Both the position numbers and the translations under genes were made by a program. The notes under the pieces are model-generated. The model was given only the letters and a program-made list of their open reading frames with translations, had not been told where the DNA came from and ran no database searches. DNA of 64,000 nt from Streptomyces spororaveus (GTDB lineage Bacteria > Actinomycetota > Actinomycetes > Streptomycetales > Streptomycetaceae), in NCBI RefSeq assembly GCF_016755875.1, contig NZ_BNED01000005.1, positions 3,853,501 through 3,917,500 on the forward strand, written 5' to 3'. Position 1 is the stretch's first letter. Each line of letters begins with the position of its first letter. Positions 8,344 to 17,256 of this stretch are shown piece after piece.

Positions 8344-8760
8344 ATGGCCACCAGCACCGCCGCGGCCCGCCGCGAGGAAGCCCGTTCCGCCTACGACGCC
8401 TTCCTCAAGGAGTGCCCCACCAGCCAGCTCCTGGCCCGCATCAGCGACAAGTGGGTCGGCCTCATCGTCAGCGCCCTCGGCCAGGCCGAGGACCGCTCCA
8501 TGCGCTACAGCGACCTCGGCCGCAAGATCCCCGGCGTCAGCCAGAAGATGCTCACCCAGACCCTGCGCTCCCTCGAACGCGACGGCCTCGTCACCCGCAC
8601 CGTCACCCCCACCGTCCCCGCCCGCGTCGACTACCGGCTCACCGACCTCGGCAGCAGCCTCGGCTGCCTCCTGTCCTCCGTGAAGCTCTGGGCCGAAAAC
8701 CACTTCGACGAGGTCAGCGCCCACCGCGACACCTACGACCACACCACCGCGACGTCTTAA
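8344..8760 (+). CDS. HxlR-family winged-helix transcriptional regulator
   Basis: A 138-residue regulator of the HxlR/YodB family. The core is LLARISDKWVGLIVSAL, then MRYSDLGRKIPGVSQKMLTQTLRSLERDGLVTR (recognition helix and wing) and VDYRLTDLG, all typical of the family. A Cys before the first core helix (KECPTSQ) is at the position where some members sense electrophiles or oxidants. I place the start at the ATG at 8344, nine bases after GGAAG; the upstream GTG at 8338 has only three-base spacing. It probably controls the divergent oxidoreductase and itself through the dyads at 8279-8322. Confidence 0.85.
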   Translation: MATSTAAARREEARSAYDAFLKECPTSQLLARISDKWVGLIVSALGQAEDRSMRYSDLGRKIPGVSQKMLTQTLRSLERDGLVTRTVTPTVPARVDYRLTDLGSSLGCLLSSVKLWAENHFDEVSAHRDTYDHTTATS

Positions 8761-8801
8761 TTCGGCCGCGACCGCCGCCCCGGAAATGGCATGCTGAGCA
8801 G

Positions 8802-9530
8802 GTGAACGGACCCGGCATTCAGCTCACCCTCGCCCCCGAACTGCGCCTCTTCGCCCCGCCCAGCCGGCGCGTGGACCGCGTACCGACCGCGACCGACGGC
8901 GCCTCCAGCCTCGGCCACGTCGTCGAATCCGCCGGCGTCCCCCTCACCGAAGTCGGCCGCCTCCTCGTCGACGGCACCGAGGTACCCGTCTCCTACGTGC
9001 CCCAGGACGGCCAGAGCGTCGAGGTGTTCGGCGTCGAGCGACCCCAGCAGGTCCCCGGCGCCCCGCTCCGCTTCCTCCTCGACGTCCACCTCGGCACCCT
9101 CGCCCGCCGCCTGCGCCTGCTCGGCGTCGACGCCGCCTACGAGAACGAGGACATCGGCGACCCCGCCCTCGCCACCCGCTCCGCGGCCGAACGGCGCGTA
9201 CTGCTCTCCCGCGACCGCGGCCTGCTGCGCCGCCGCGAGCTGTTCGCCGGCGCGTACGTCTACAGCGACAACCCCGACGAGCAACTGCGCGACGTACTGG
9301 GCCGGTTCGCGCCCGCCCTCGCACCGTGGACCCGCTGCACCGCCTGCAACGGCCCGCTCCACGAGGCCGACAAGGAAAGCGTCGGCGACCGCCTGGAACA
9401 CGGCACGCACCGCTCCTACGACGTGTTCGCGCAGTGCACCGAGTGCGAGCGCGTCTACTGGCGCGGCGCCCACCACGCCCGCCTGGAACGGATCGTCGAC
9501 GAGGCCCTGGTGGAGTTCGGCACGGCGTGA
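8802..9530 (+). CDS. Mut7-C RNase-domain protein with N-terminal ubiquitin-like domain
   Basis: A 242-residue two-domain protein. The first about 85 residues resemble the ubiquitin-like fold fused to many bacterial Mut7-C proteins. Residues about 90-235 form the Mut7-C PIN-like domain: RFLLDVHLGTLARRLRLLGVDAAYENEDIGD carries the first conserved Asp, and LLSRDRGLLRRRELFAGAYVYSD the second acidic site. A C-terminal zinc ribbon follows with C-x2-C pairs CTAC and CTEC. The family is predicted to be a ribonuclease; the cellular target is unknown. No Shine-Dalgarno sequence is evident and CATGCT lies seven bases before the GTG, so translation may be leaderless. Confidence 0.85.
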   Translation: MNGPGIQLTLAPELRLFAPPSRRVDRVPTATDGASSLGHVVESAGVPLTEVGRLLVDGTEVPVSYVPQDGQSVEVFGVERPQQVPGAPLRFLLDVHLGTLARRLRLLGVDAAYENEDIGDPALATRSAAERRVLLSRDRGLLRRRELFAGAYVYSDNPDEQLRDVLGRFAPALAPWTRCTACNGPLHEADKESVGDRLEHGTHRSYDVFAQCTECERVYWRGAHHARLERIVDEALVEFGTA

Positions 9531-9564
9531 GCGCCGCCGTCCCGGACCCGCCCGGCCGCCTGCG

Positions 9565-10062
9565 CTAGAAGGCGTAGGCGTCGCCCGTGTCCAGCGCCAG
9601 GACCACGTGCTCGTTGTTGGCGTGGTTCCGGTCCGTCGCACCGCCGTTCCACCAGGTGTCGACCCGCACCGCCACCTCCGGCGCCGGCTCCCGCAGTTCC
9701 AGCCGCAGCCCGATGTGCCGCCCACGCCCGTGCAGCGGCAGCGGCCCCGTCTCGCACACGACCTCGCGCAGCCCTGCCCGCGCGCAGCCCTCCGCCAGCT
9801 CCTGCCGGTCGGCGAGCTCCGCCGACAGCCGCACCCGCACCGTCGCGTTCGGCAGCGCGGCGGGCCCGTCGTTCTCCGGGACCAGCCAGATCCGCAGCCG
9901 CGCCCCGGACAGGGCCACCCGGCCGTGGTAGGCCACGTCGGCCTCCGGCCCGTCCCCCACCGATGCCCGCGCCTGCGCCGACGCCTGCCCCGTCCCGGGG
10001 ACGCCCGCGCCAAGCGCCAGCAAACCCGCCACCACCACACTTCGTACGGCACCACGGCGCAC
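9565..10062 (-). CDS. secreted hypothetical protein
   Basis: A protein of about 165 residues that I do not recognise. It starts with a classical signal peptide (MRRGAVRSVVVAGLLALGAGVPGTGQASAQA), followed by a beta-rich domain with many charged residues and two Cys (about CARAGLREVVCET) that may form a disulfide. The PNATVRVRLS, LRLELREPAPEVAVRVDTWWNG and NHANNEHVVLALD strands resemble a Greek-key or immunoglobulin-like extracellular domain. I prefer the GTG at 10062, eight bases after AGGAGG; an in-frame GTG at 10071 lies inside that ribosome binding site. It stands alone, converging on the Mut7-C gene. Confidence 0.7.
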   Translation of the reverse strand: MRRGAVRSVVVAGLLALGAGVPGTGQASAQARASVGDGPEADVAYHGRVALSGARLRIWLVPENDGPAALPNATVRVRLSAELADRQELAEGCARAGLREVVCETGPLPLHGRGRHIGLRLELREPAPEVAVRVDTWWNGGATDRNHANNEHVVLALDTGDAYAF

Positions 10063-10171
10063 CGACACCACCTCCTCGCGCGGAGGCTAGTCAGCGGCGG
10101 CCCCGCCCGGTCGGACCATCACACGAACGAGGGCGCGCCCACCCCCCATCTGCCATGCGTACCGTTGCGCC

Positions 10172-10516
10172 ATGCCGATCACCCTCCTCGCCCGCTCCGC
10201 CGCCCTCTTCCTCCTCGCCGCACTCCTGGAGATCGGCGGCGCCTGGCTCGTCTGGCAGGGCGTCCGCGCGCACAGGGGCTGGGCCTGGATCGGCGCCGGG
10301 GTGATCGCCCTCGGCCTCTACGGCTTCGTCGCCACCCTCCAGCCCCAGGGCGACTTCGCCCGTGTCCTCGCCGCCTACGGCGGGGTCTTCGTCGCCGGAT
10401 CCCTCGTCTGGGGCGTCGTCGCCGACGGCTACCGCCCCGACCGCTGGGACATCGCCGGAGCCCTGGTCTGCCTCGCCGGCATGGCTGTGATCATGTACGC
10501 CCCGCGCGGCCGCTGA
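10172..10516 (+). CDS. YnfA-family (UPF0060) small membrane protein
   Basis: A 114-residue integral membrane protein with four predicted transmembrane helices, close to the usual 108-110 residues of the YnfA/UPF0060 family, which is related to small multidrug-resistance transporters. Typical features are the [15 protein letters not shown] segment, the [40 protein letters not shown] region and the final helix. A -10-like TACCGT lies seven bases before the ATG with no Shine-Dalgarno sequence, suggesting a leaderless transcript. Transport substrate is not known from sequence. Confidence 0.9.
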   Translation: MPITLLARSAALFLLAALLEIGGAWLVWQGVRAHRGWAWIGAGVIALGLYGFVATLQPQGDFARVLAAYGGVFVAGSLVWGVVADGYRPDRWDIAGALVCLAGMAVIMYAPRGR

Positions 10517-10571
10517 GCCACGCCTATGCTGGGCGGGTCATCGCCCGTACGAACGAACGAGGAGCCCGCAC

Positions 10572-11345
10572 ATGAGCACGGCCGCCACCCGAACCGCCGT
10601 AGTCACCGGCGCGAGCAGCGGCATCGGCGCGGCCACCGCCCGGCAGCTCGCCGCAGCCGGCTACCACGTCGTCCTCACCGCCCGCCGCAAGGACCGCATC
10701 GAGGCCCTCGCCGCCGAGCTCGCCGAAGCCGGCCACCAGGCCACCGCGTACGCCCTCGACGTCACCGACCGCACCGCCGTCGACGCCTTCGCGGCCTCCC
10801 TCGACCGCTACCCCTCCGTCGACGTACTCGTCAACAACGCCGGCGGCGCCATCGGAGCCGAGCCCGTCGCCACCGGCGACCCCGCCGACTGGCGCACGAT
10901 GTACGAGGTCAACGTCATCGGCACGCTCCACGTCACCCAGGCCCTGCTGCCCGCCCTCACCGCCTCCGGCGACGGCACGGTCGTGGTCCTCTCCTCCACC
11001 GCCGGCCACTCCACCTACGAGGGCGGGGCGGGCTACGTCGCCGCCAAGAACGGCGCCCGCGTCCTCGCCGAGACCCTGCGCCTGGAGATCGTCGGCCAGC
11101 CGGTACGCGTCATCGAGATCGCCCCCGGCATGGTCAAGACCGAGGAGTTCGCGAAGACCCGGTTCCGCGGCGACGCCGAGAAGGCTGAGAAGGTCTACGC
11201 GGGCGTCGCGCACCCCCTGTCCGCCGACGACGTGGCCGACACCATCACCTGGGCGGTGACCCGCCCCAGCCACGTCAACATCGACCTCCTGGTGGTCCGT
11301 CCCCGCGCCCAGGCCTCGAACACCAAGGTCCACCGCGAGCTCTAG
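10572..11345 (+). CDS. SDR-family NAD(P)-dependent oxidoreductase
   Basis: A 257-residue classical short-chain dehydrogenase. The cofactor-binding VVTGASSGIGAATARQL is near residue 11, NNAG near residue 92, the catalytic Ser in VVLSSTAG near 142, and Tyr-x3-Lys (YVAAKNGA) near 155-159. The sequence after PGMVKTEEF and the C-terminal DLLVVRPRAQ are like YdfG-type serine/3-hydroxy acid dehydrogenases. GAGGAG precedes the ATG at 8-base spacing and TATGCT at 10526 may be its -10. It converges on the polysaccharide deacetylase gene. Substrate not assigned. Confidence 0.9.
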   Translation: MSTAATRTAVVTGASSGIGAATARQLAAAGYHVVLTARRKDRIEALAAELAEAGHQATAYALDVTDRTAVDAFAASLDRYPSVDVLVNNAGGAIGAEPVATGDPADWRTMYEVNVIGTLHVTQALLPALTASGDGTVVVLSSTAGHSTYEGGAGYVAAKNGARVLAETLRLEIVGQPVRVIEIAPGMVKTEEFAKTRFRGDAEKAEKVYAGVAHPLSADDVADTITWAVTRPSHVNIDLLVVRPRAQASNTKVHREL

Positions 11346-11366
11346 GGAGAGCAACTCCCAGACGGC

Positions 11367-12038
11367 CTAGAGGACTCCCGCCGCCTTCAGGTGCGGCATG
11401 AGGGCCGCCGGCTTCAGCCCGGCGGCCCTCGCCGCGTCCAGGGCTCGCCGGAGGTCCGCCGCCAGCGTCGGCGTGAAGTGCAGCAGCACGATGTCCCCGG
11501 CCTTGAGCCGCGGTGTGGGCGGGGTCTCGCCCCAGGTGGTGAAATCGTGCGTCCAGGTGATCAGCGCCTTCACCCCGCACGCCTTGGCCGCGAGCCGCAC
11601 CTCGTCGTTCACCGCCCCGTACGGCGGCCGCAGCAGCTTCGGCGTCCGCCCGAAGGCGGCCTGCAGCCGCTCCCCGGCCCCGCACACCTCGGCGTCCTTG
11701 CCGGCCGCGTCGAGCGTGGTCAGGTCCGGATGGCTGACGGTGTGGTTCTCCACGCTCGCCCGCCCCTCCTCCGCGAGCCGGGTGAAGTACCCGGTGTCGT
11801 ACGAGGCCGCCCCCGGCAGCAGGAACAGCGAGACGGGCACCCGCCGGTCCAGCAGCATCCGGGCAGCCTCGGGATCGTGGCTCCACCCGTCGTCGATGGT
11901 GATGAAGACGACCTGCTCCGAGGTCGGCACATACGACACGACGGGCGGCAGCCCCACCCTCGCCTGAGCGGACCCTCCGGCCCCGAGGACGAGCGACAAC
12001 GACGCGAGCGCGGCCACCACCACGCGGGATCTCCACAT
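11367..12038 (-). CDS. secreted polysaccharide deacetylase (NodB domain)
   Basis: A 223-residue exported NodB-type carbohydrate esterase that would remove acetyl groups from peptidoglycan, chitin or a related polymer at the cell surface. A signal peptide covers the first about 27 residues. The NodB motifs are visible: FITIDDGW with the catalytic Asp pair near residue 45, ENHTVSHPDL with the HxxxH metal ligands, RPPYGAVN, and the terminal LLHF. The ATG at 12038 has AAGG eight bases upstream; a GTG nine bases further upstream lies too close to that site. Family length and motifs are complete. Confidence 0.88.
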   Translation of the reverse strand: MWRSRVVVAALASLSLVLGAGGSAQARVGLPPVVSYVPTSEQVVFITIDDGWSHDPEAARMLLDRRVPVSLFLLPGAASYDTGYFTRLAEEGRASVENHTVSHPDLTTLDAAGKDAEVCGAGERLQAAFGRTPKLLRPPYGAVNDEVRLAAKACGVKALITWTHDFTTWGETPPTPRLKAGDIVLLHFTPTLAADLRRALDAARAAGLKPAALMPHLKAAGVL

Positions 12039-12130
12039 GCCGCCCACCTTGGTCTAGACCAACTGGCAGCGTCAATACCCCCGTTGGCCCCGTCCCGGCG
12101 GATCACGGATCACGGATCGGGGATCGGGGG

Positions 12131-13246
12131 TCAGGCGTCCACGAGGTCCGCCACACCGAGCTTCTCGCGGGCGAACGCGAGATTGCGTGCCACGCGGTCC
12201 CGCTCCGCCGGTGGCAGCTTGTCCCCCGCGAGCAGCCGTTCGGCGCACTCCGCCGACTCCTCGTACGCCCCGATCCAGTAGGCGGCGACGGCCAGTTCGT
12301 CCAGGGCGCGCCAGTCGTACCAGTCGAACTCGACGAACAGGACGTCGCTCGGAAACGGGATCCGCGCCGCCGCCCGCGCGAACAGGTACGCCAGCGGCCA
12401 GCGCTGACCCTCGACCCGGCACAGGCGTGCGAGGTCGCCCAGGGCTTCCGCCCGCTCGGGGCGGCTCTCGTGTGCGCTCAGGTAGCGGTCCATCACCTCG
12501 GCGTCCGGCCGGCCGGTGCTCGCCGCGAGCCGTGCGGCGTACAGGCGGGCGCAGAAGACCTCCTCGGCGAAGCCGCCCATGCCCGCCCGGCGGTCGTAGG
12601 CGGCCAGGGCCTTCTCCGGCTCTCCCGCGTCGCGCCAGCTCTGGGCCAGGTAGAAGACGTAGCGGGCGTTGTCGGGTTCCTTGACCAGGCCCGCTTCGAG
12701 GACCGCGGCGTCGTGCAGGTACTTCTTGCGCTGCCCGTCCCGCAGGAGGCGGGCGCCGCCACCCACCGAGCGGATGTGGGCGCCCGTGAGCGTCCCCAGG
12801 CTGTAGGGGCCCGCGCAGTCGATGTACTCGTGCAGGACGCCCACGTAGCGCCAGGGCAGCCGGGTGGAGACGAGGGCCGGACGCCAGTGGACGAGGGGCC
12901 CGTCGTGCAGCGCCACCCGGTAGGCGTCCTCCGTCAGCTCCGGCATCCGGAAGCCCGGCTCCACCTCCATCAGGTCGTCGGCGTCGATGAAGAGCAGGTA
13001 GTCCGCGTCCGCGCGCGCGAGGTCGATCGCCTCGCTGCGGCTCGCGTCGAAGCCCCGGAACGGGCTCTCGTGCAGAGCGCCCGGCAGATCTCCGAGGACC
13101 TCGCGGACGAGGTCCTGGGTGCCGTCCGTCGAGCCGGTGTCCAGGATGACCCAGCGGTCGATCAGGGGACGCACGGATTCGAGGCAGCGGCGGATGACCG
13201 GCGCCTCGTCCTTGACGATCATGTTCAGGCAGATCTTCGCTTTCAC
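12131..13246 (-). CDS. family-2 glycosyltransferase with tetratricopeptide-like C-terminal region
   Basis: A 371-residue GT-A fold glycosyltransferase. The N-terminal CLNMIVKDEAPVIRRCLESV and LDTGSTDGTQDLVREVL are typical of GT2 enzymes with nucleotide-sugar binding, and LLFIDADDLMEVEPG provides the DxD-type metal motif near residue 90. The C-terminal half consists of helical hairpins (YVFYLAQSWRDAGEPEKALAAYDRRAGMGG, LGDLARLCRVEGQRWPLAYLFARAAARIP) that look like TPR-like repeats. It lies 67 bases downstream of a GT39-type membrane glycosyltransferase on the same strand, so the two may act together on a surface glycan. Confidence 0.85.
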   Translation of the reverse strand: MKAKICLNMIVKDEAPVIRRCLESVRPLIDRWVILDTGSTDGTQDLVREVLGDLPGALHESPFRGFDASRSEAIDLARADADYLLFIDADDLMEVEPGFRMPELTEDAYRVALHDGPLVHWRPALVSTRLPWRYVGVLHEYIDCAGPYSLGTLTGAHIRSVGGGARLLRDGQRKKYLHDAAVLEAGLVKEPDNARYVFYLAQSWRDAGEPEKALAAYDRRAGMGGFAEEVFCARLYAARLAASTGRPDAEVMDRYLSAHESRPERAEALGDLARLCRVEGQRWPLAYLFARAAARIPFPSDVLFVEFDWYDWRALDELAVAAYWIGAYEESAECAERLLAGDKLPPAERDRVARNLAFAREKLGVADLVDA

Positions 13247-13313
13247 AGCCCGTCCAACCAGGTGAGTGCCGACAGGAGCGGCGGAGCCCCGGGGGGTGCC
13301 CCCGGGTGTCCTC

Positions 13314-14807
13314 CTAGGACTTGCGTTGCAGGAGCGCGACGGTCAGACCGCTCAGCCGTTCCGTCCCGTAGGTCGTGTACTGCGCGCGCAGCACCCGGGC
13401 CTGCACCGCCGGGACCGATTCCAGGGGGTCCGGACCGGTCCCGGGGACGACCACCCAGATGCGGCTCTCGCCCCGCAGGCACCGGGCCGGCTGCGTGCAG
13501 TACGCCGGGTACAGCTCGTCGTTCTCGGCCGCCGACCTGGCGAGGAAGACCTCCCTCAGCTCCGGATCGCGCCCGAGGTAGTAGCGGACCCCCCGGTCGA
13601 GCATCCACGGCCCTCCGCGGACGTACACCACCCCGTCCCCCGGCCGGTGGTACTTCTCGATGGTCCGTGCCGCCCCCGCGTAGTCCGCGCCGTGCGGGAC
13701 GTCGTGCTCGAACGGCTCCCTCATCCTGCGCTGGTCGGGCAGCACCAGCAGCGAGAGCGCCGCCAGGACCACGGCGACGACGCGCCAGGACCGCGCGGCC
13801 GCGGCGAGTCCGGCCCCCGCCAGGACCGCCCAGTGCGGCACGGTGAACATGACGTACTGGAAGCGGAAGTAGGAGACGTCCCCGTGGGAGGCCGCCCACA
13901 GCACCAGCGGGGGCACCACCACCAGCGCGGCGCACGGAAGCAGGGCCTCGCGCCGCTCCTTCCCCGCGAGCGCGGCCAGCGTGACCACCGCTCCGGCGCA
14001 CAGGCTCGACGCGAACACCTGGGGCCAGATGCCGGCGAGGGCCCACAGGTCCGGCTCGGGGACCCAGAAGAGCTGGCGGGACGCCTGCGACCGGCCGAGC
14101 AGGATCACCGGCGCGGCGCAGGCGCCGCCGACCGCGGCCGCCGCCAGGAAGCACCACAGTTCCCGGCGCCGGCGGCGCGCGCGCAGGAGCACCGCCGCCA
14201 GGTGGCCCGCCACGACGGTGAGCGCCACGAGGTGCAGCAGGCCGACGACGGCCAGGCACGCCGAGTACGCGGCCCACCTCCCCCAGCTCCGGGGCCGGTC
14301 GAACGCCCGCAGAAGCAGGAGGGTGGCCACGGTGGCGGCCAGGACCACGAGGGCGTAACTGCGGGCTTCCTGGCCGTACCGGCTCACGACGGGGACGACG
14401 GCGAAGAGGACTCCCCCGCACAGCCCGGCCCGCTCGCCGAAGAGCCGCCGGCCGATCAGGGTGACGACCGCGGCCGTGGCGGCCATGGCCAGAGCCGAAG
14501 GCATCCGCAGGCTCGTGTGCGAGCTCCCGAAGAGGGCCGTCCACCCGTGCATCAGCAGGTAGTACGTGCCGTGCACCGCGTCGACGCGGTGCAGCATGGC
14601 CAGGATCCGCGCCGTACTCCGCTCGGCGACGTCCCAGGTGACGATCTCGTCGGTGCCCAGCAGCGGGCCGCGGATCCCCGTGAGCGTGCACGCGAGCGTC
14701 GCGAGCGCCGGCCACATCCACAGGCCGAAGGGCGTTCCGGGGAGCTGTCGCCCCGTTGTCCCGGGCCCGGCATCCGCGTCCTGCGCCGGTCGGATGAGAG
14801 TCGTCAC
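13314..14807 (-). CDS. GT39/ArnT-like membrane glycosyltransferase
   Basis: A protein of about 497 residues with around ten hydrophobic helices. It resembles dolichyl- or polyprenyl-phosphate-sugar dependent glycosyltransferases. The first extracytoplasmic loop has the acidic motif GTDEIVTWDVAERS, where GT-C enzymes bind metal and catalyse. Long hydrophobic stretches follow, and the C-terminal soluble part contains YRGGPWMLDRGVRYYLG-like segments. The start is uncertain: the GTG at 14807 has no Shine-Dalgarno sequence but a TATCAC hexamer lies eight bases upstream, consistent with a leaderless message; an in-frame extension to 14852 is also open. Target glycan unknown. Confidence 0.8.
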   Translation of the reverse strand: MTTLIRPAQDADAGPGTTGRQLPGTPFGLWMWPALATLACTLTGIRGPLLGTDEIVTWDVAERSTARILAMLHRVDAVHGTYYLLMHGWTALFGSSHTSLRMPSALAMAATAAVVTLIGRRLFGERAGLCGGVLFAVVPVVSRYGQEARSYALVVLAATVATLLLLRAFDRPRSWGRWAAYSACLAVVGLLHLVALTVVAGHLAAVLLRARRRRRELWCFLAAAAVGGACAAPVILLGRSQASRQLFWVPEPDLWALAGIWPQVFASSLCAGAVVTLAALAGKERREALLPCAALVVVPPLVLWAASHGDVSYFRFQYVMFTVPHWAVLAGAGLAAAARSWRVVAVVLAALSLLVLPDQRRMREPFEHDVPHGADYAGAARTIEKYHRPGDGVVYVRGGPWMLDRGVRYYLGRDPELREVFLARSAAENDELYPAYCTQPARCLRGESRIWVVVPGTGPDPLESVPAVQARVLRAQYTTYGTERLSGLTVALLQRKS

Positions 14808-15019
14808 GCAGACAGTGATAGCCGCGGCGCGGGGCGGCGGCCGGGTCGCCACGAACGGGCCGGGACCTCTTTCGCCTGATCAGCCCCCCGTTGACCCATC
14901 GGCCCACAAATCGTAGGCCAATGTGTTGATATGCCTGCGCGCCTCTCTCGGGATGGCGGCCGCAGCCCGAATGCTCCCGCGCAGGATCACTCCCATTCGG
15001 TTCCACGAGGAGCAACGCA

Positions 15020-15808
15020 ATGAGTCCGGAGAATTGGACCCCTTCCCGTCTGGGCCCGCTGCCCCGCCACGGCAAGTGGCGGGTCGGCAGTGCTGCGGCA
15101 TCACTGGCCGTCGTGATGCTCGGCTACGCCAGTCCCGCACTGGCGGTCGCCGACGGGCCTCAGCCGTCCGGTACGGCGCCGGCGGTCGCGGCGGGCGGGG
15201 ACAGCTGCAAGGAGGGCAAGGGCCGGCACGACGACGAAGAAGACCCCGACGTCCAGGGCTTCGGGGCGGGGGGCCACGACAAGTGCAAGGGGGCGACCGG
15301 AGCCACCGGGCCGACGGGGCCGACGGGCCCCACGGGTGCCACCGGGGCGACGGGCGCCACCGGAGCCACCGGCCCGTGCGTGGACATTTCCACGTCGTGG
15401 GACGAGCGGGAAGTCAAGTACAAGGCCGTCCTCGCCCCGGACGGCATCGCCTGGGCGGGCGTGTACGACTTCAACGCGGCCAACCCGACCGTACCCGCCT
15501 ACACCTGGTACGACCTGACCACCGGCTCGACGGATTATCCGGCCGACCCCTGCGGCATCACGATCGCCGAAACCGCGAACAGGGTGATCGTCGAGGTCCT
15601 CACCACGGCCGGACAGGTCTGGGAGACCGAGTGCCCCGTCGTCCGCGGTGAGCCGGACCTGCTGGACTGCCCCGACCCCGTCGTGTGGACCCCCGCGAAC
15701 CCGCAGCCCGGGTCGCTCATGCGCAACCACGGCAGCCCGATGCTGAAGCCCGGCGTCGGCGCGGCGCCCGTCGACAAGGGCCTCTCGAAGAGCTCCGCAC
15801 GGCCCTGA
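15020..15808 (+). CDS. secreted collagen-like repeat protein
   Basis: A 262-residue exported protein. After a signal peptide (about 1-43, ending ASPALAVA) there is an acidic/lysine linker with two Cys. A collagen-like tract of Gly-x-Thr/Pro triplets follows at about residues 91-118 (GATGATGPTGPTGPTGATG and on), then a domain of about 145 residues with paired Cys that I do not recognise. The tract uses the Thr-rich GPTG/GATG triplets known from Bacillus exosporium proteins such as BclA. Ten or so triplets is short for a stable triple helix. GAGGAG precedes the ATG. No anchoring motif is visible, so it is probably released or held by the C-terminal domain. Confidence 0.8.
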   Translation: MSPENWTPSRLGPLPRHGKWRVGSAAASLAVVMLGYASPALAVADGPQPSGTAPAVAAGGDSCKEGKGRHDDEEDPDVQGFGAGGHDKCKGATGATGPTGPTGPTGATGATGATGATGPCVDISTSWDEREVKYKAVLAPDGIAWAGVYDFNAANPTVPAYTWYDLTTGSTDYPADPCGITIAETANRVIVEVLTTAGQVWETECPVVRGEPDLLDCPDPVVWTPANPQPGSLMRNHGSPMLKPGVGAAPVDKGLSKSSARP

Positions 15809-15823
15809 CCCTGCCGGAACCCC

Positions 15824-15858
15824 ACGTGCCGTGCCCGGATCCTCCGGGCACGGCACGT
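15824..15858. terminator. bidirectional intrinsic terminator between the collagen-like gene and rtcB
   Basis: A perfect 16-bp inverted repeat with a 3-base loop (arms 15824-15839 and 15843-15858) lies between the two convergent stops. G+C-rich hairpins without a U-tract are the usual Streptomyces terminator type. Confidence 0.85.
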
Positions 15859-15871
15859 CCGCGCGCGGGCC

Positions 15872-17065
15872 TCAGCCCTTGACGCAGATGACCTGCTTGA
15901 GCTTGGCCACGACCCGCACCAGGTCGGTCTGCTGGTCGATGACCTGCTCGATGGACTTGTACGCGCCCGGGATCTCGTCCACGACGCCCGAGTCCTTGCG
16001 GCACTCGACGCCCTTGGTCTGCTCCGCCAGGTCGCGCGCCGAGAACCTCTTCTTCGCCGCCGTCCGGCTCATCCTGCGGCCCGCTCCGTGCGAGGCCGAG
16101 TTGAAGGACTTCTCGTTGCCGAGCCCCTTCACGATGTAGGAGCCCGTGCCCATGGAGCCCGGGATGATCCCGTAGTCACCGCTCCCGGCGCGGATCGCGC
16201 CCTTGCGGGTGACCAGCAGGTCCATACCGTCGTACCGCTCCTCCGCCACGTAGTTGTGGTGGCAGCTGATCTCGCGGTCGAAGGAGACCTTCGCCTTGCG
16301 GAACTCCTTGCGGACGACCTCCTTGAACAGGCTCATCATGGCCGCGCGGTTGTACTTCGCGTACTCCTGCGCCCAGAAGAGGTCGTTGCGGTACGCCGCC
16401 ATCTCGGGCGTGGCCGCGAGGAAGACCGCGAGGTCCCGGTCGACCAGGTTCTGGTTGTGGTCGAGCCCCCGGGCCACCCCGATGTGGTGCGCGGCGAGCT
16501 CGTTGCCGATGCCGCGGGAGCCGGAATGCAGCATCAGCCAGACCGAACCCGACTCGTCGAGACAGAACTCGATGAAGTGGTTGCCGCTTCCCAGCGTCCC
16601 GATCTGCTTCATGGCGCGCTCGTGCCGGAATTTGACGGCGTCGGCGAGGTAGTCGAAGCGGTCCCAGAGGCCCTCGTACCCCTCGACCGAGAAGCCGTAC
16701 AACCGCGACGGGTCCACCGCCTCGCGATGCATCCCCGTCCCCACCGGGATCGCCCGCTCGATCTTCGACCGCAGGCCGGACAGGTCCCCCGGCAGGTCGT
16801 TCGCCGTCAGCGACGTCTTCACCGCCGACATTCCGCAGCCGATGTCGACGCCCACCGCCGCCGGGCAGACCGCGTCCTTCATGGCGATCACCGAGCCGAC
16901 GGTGGCCCCCTTGCCGTAGTGGACGTCCGGCATGACGGCCAGGCCCTTGATCCAGGGGAGGGTGGCGACGTTGTGCAGCTGCTGCATCGCGCTGTCCTCG
17001 ACCGACGCCGGGTCGGTCCACATCCGGATCGGGATCTTCGCCCCGGGTACCTCTACATACGACAT
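15872..17065 (-). CDS. rtcB: RtcB-family RNA ligase
   Basis: A 397-residue RtcB ligase, which joins RNA 2',3'-cyclic phosphate or 3'-phosphate ends to 5'-hydroxyl ends using GTP and Mn2+ in RNA repair. Signature sites are present: MPDVHYGKGATVGSV, AVGVDIGCGM with the metal-binding Asp/Cys, GSGNHFIEFC, MLHSGSRGIGN, the metal-binding ISCHHNYV, and SHGAGRRMSR with the His that is guanylylated in the E. coli enzyme. Length is near that of the compact bacterial type. No rtcA or rtcR gene is adjacent. It is divergent from a lipoprotein gene, leaving a 191-base promoter region. Confidence 0.95.
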   Translation of the reverse strand: MSYVEVPGAKIPIRMWTDPASVEDSAMQQLHNVATLPWIKGLAVMPDVHYGKGATVGSVIAMKDAVCPAAVGVDIGCGMSAVKTSLTANDLPGDLSGLRSKIERAIPVGTGMHREAVDPSRLYGFSVEGYEGLWDRFDYLADAVKFRHERAMKQIGTLGSGNHFIEFCLDESGSVWLMLHSGSRGIGNELAAHHIGVARGLDHNQNLVDRDLAVFLAATPEMAAYRNDLFWAQEYAKYNRAAMMSLFKEVVRKEFRKAKVSFDREISCHHNYVAEERYDGMDLLVTRKGAIRAGSGDYGIIPGSMGTGSYIVKGLGNEKSFNSASHGAGRRMSRTAAKKRFSARDLAEQTKGVECRKDSGVVDEIPGAYKSIEQVIDQQTDLVRVVAKLKQVICVKG

Positions 17066-17256
17066 AAGGAATCAATCCCCCGAAAACCACGGAAAAGTCA
17101 GAATACGCAAAAGCCTCGCTCTTGATCCCAAATACGACAGGGGACCGGCGCCAGCACCAACGTGTGCGATAGACATTGTGTCCAGCCGCGCCCAAGTCGC
17201 GGCAACGCATTTTCCTGACCGTCGGGGGGCCCGCCGGTCGAAGGGAGCCAGTGGAC

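Noticed and set aside
12101..12130. GGATCACGGATCACGGATCGG direct repeats, cut to GGATCACG units, between deacetylase and glycosyltransferase genes
   Set aside because: Only three to four short imperfect copies; no array and no nearby functional sign.
13266..14879. Long plus-strand ORF of 537 codons antisense to the GT39 gene
   Set aside because: Composition is Arg/Gly/Pro-rich with no domain pattern, and the opposite strand encodes a clear membrane glycosyltransferase. G+C bias produces such shadows.
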